Shown in pieces: positions 32,191 through 32,736 of a DNA stretch of 32,736 bases; position 1 is the stretch's first letter, and every line of letters starts with the position of its first letter. The notes under the pieces were generated by a model. The model worked only from the letters and a program-made list of their open reading frames with translations, did no database searches and had not been told where the DNA came from. Origin of the DNA: Lewinellaceae bacterium (GTDB lineage Bacteria > Bacteroidota > Bacteroidia > Chitinophagales > Saprospiraceae); NCBI GenBank assembly GCA_947476195.1, contig CANJPT010000052.1, positions 1 to 32,736 of the forward strand. Reading direction: 5' to 3'. Made by a program: the position numbers and the translations under genes.

Positions 32191-32736
32191 ATGAACGGAG
32201 ACGGTGACCTTCCAATAATCAAAATAGCCCTGATTGGCAATCCCAATAGCGGAAAATCTACGATTTTCAACCAAATGACCGGGTTGCGACAGCGCACGGG
32301 TAACTTTCCTGGTATAACGGTGGAGGTCAAAGAAGGTACACTCCATTTTCCCAGTGGCCAGGAAGCGGTACTTTACGATTTTCCCGGCACCTATAGTTTG
32401 TATCCTACTTCTTCCGATGAAAAGGTGGTGGCCTCGGTACTTACCAATCCGGCCGACCCGTATTTCCCTGAAGCCATGGTGTATGTGGCTGATGTGACGA
32501 AATTAGAAAAACACCTGTTGCTTTTTACCCAACTGCTGGACCTGAACATTCCCCTTTTACTTGCGCTCAATATGTCAGATAGCGCGGCTGAAATGGGCAT
32601 TAAAGTAAATGCTTCCAAACTTTCTGAAGCATTTGGCGTGCCTGTTATCCCAATCAGCGGACGTACAGGGCATAATACTATGCGTCTTATCGTAGAACTG
32701 GAGAAAATGGTACACGGTACACGGTTTACGGAGGAC
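32191..32736 (+). CDS. feoB: ferrous iron transporter FeoB, N-terminal G domain (partial)
   Basis: From the ATG at 32191 the frame is open for 182 codons to the window edge. The GTPase domain is complete: G1 GNPNSGKST (16-24), switch I GNFPGITVE, G3 DFPGTYSL, G4 NMSD and G5 SGRTG. FeoB uses GTP-regulated transport of Fe(II) across the inner membrane. The transmembrane part lies beyond the window. It follows feoA after 43 bases and is surely co-transcribed with it. Confidence 0.94.
   Translation, partial: MNGDGDLPIIKIALIGNPNSGKSTIFNQMTGLRQRTGNFPGITVEVKEGTLHFPSGQEAVLYDFPGTYSLYPTSSDEKVVASVLTNPADPYFPEAMVYVADVTKLEKHLLLFTQLLDLNIPLLLALNMSDSAAEMGIKVNASKLSEAFGVPVIPISGRTGHNTMRLIVELEKMVHGTRFTED

Overview
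The window looks like chromosomal DNA of a Bacteroidota member, most likely the Saprospiria (Haliscomenobacter/Lewinella-like); this placement is inference. Supporting signs are the secreted N-terminus with a CPPPGFP motif at the left edge, a TonB-dependent receptor fragment, a DUF5686/carboxypeptidase-regulatory outer-membrane protein, several lipoproteins, starts without Shine-Dalgarno sequences, and promoter-like TAnnTTTG boxes upstream of several genes. I see no phage, plasmid, CRISPR, rRNA or tRNA gene.

Layout. 1-213: start of a secreted protein running off the left edge (minus). 487-2202: GH13 alpha-amylase. 2212-3133: a YdeI/OmpD-associated gene between two near-identical palindromic elements. 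3134-5854: MFS permease and CNNM/CorC-type membrane protein (minus). 6103-7265: two lipoproteins (minus), one with a duplicated four-Cys module. 7369-9645: Ntn-hydrolase acylase, divergent from them. 9880-11021: rplU and an rpmA fused to a helix-hairpin-helix domain. 11277-11639: crcB. 11756-11914: a collapsed nitroreductase-like remnant. 11930-13462: sodium:solute symporter. 13610-14631: two C-terminal fragments of decayed genes. 14606-20170: a secreted protein, a DUF5686 protein and cinA (minus). 20555-24404: permease, trehalase and a PfkB-type kinase. 24522-25766: rocD. 26230-29341: tandem vanadium-haloperoxidase-like lipoproteins. 29431-30951: thioredoxin-like protein and glycosyltransferase (minus). 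31152-31766: a peroxiredoxin-fold protein without its peroxidatic Cys. 31914-end: feoA and the start of feoB.

The window is mostly ordinary housekeeping and envelope functions: alpha-glucan and trehalose use, ribosomal proteins, fluoride export, ornithine metabolism and ferrous iron uptake. The points of interest are molecular. The second haloperoxidase copy has lost the vanadate-ligand His, the peroxiredoxin-like protein has Trp in place of Cys, and ribosomal protein L27 carries an extra DNA/RNA-binding-type domain. The palindromic element occupies the whole gap between two convergent genes, and there are several gene remnants. Start codons were moved inward from the longest open frame wherever a signal peptide, the family N-terminus or an ATG supported it.
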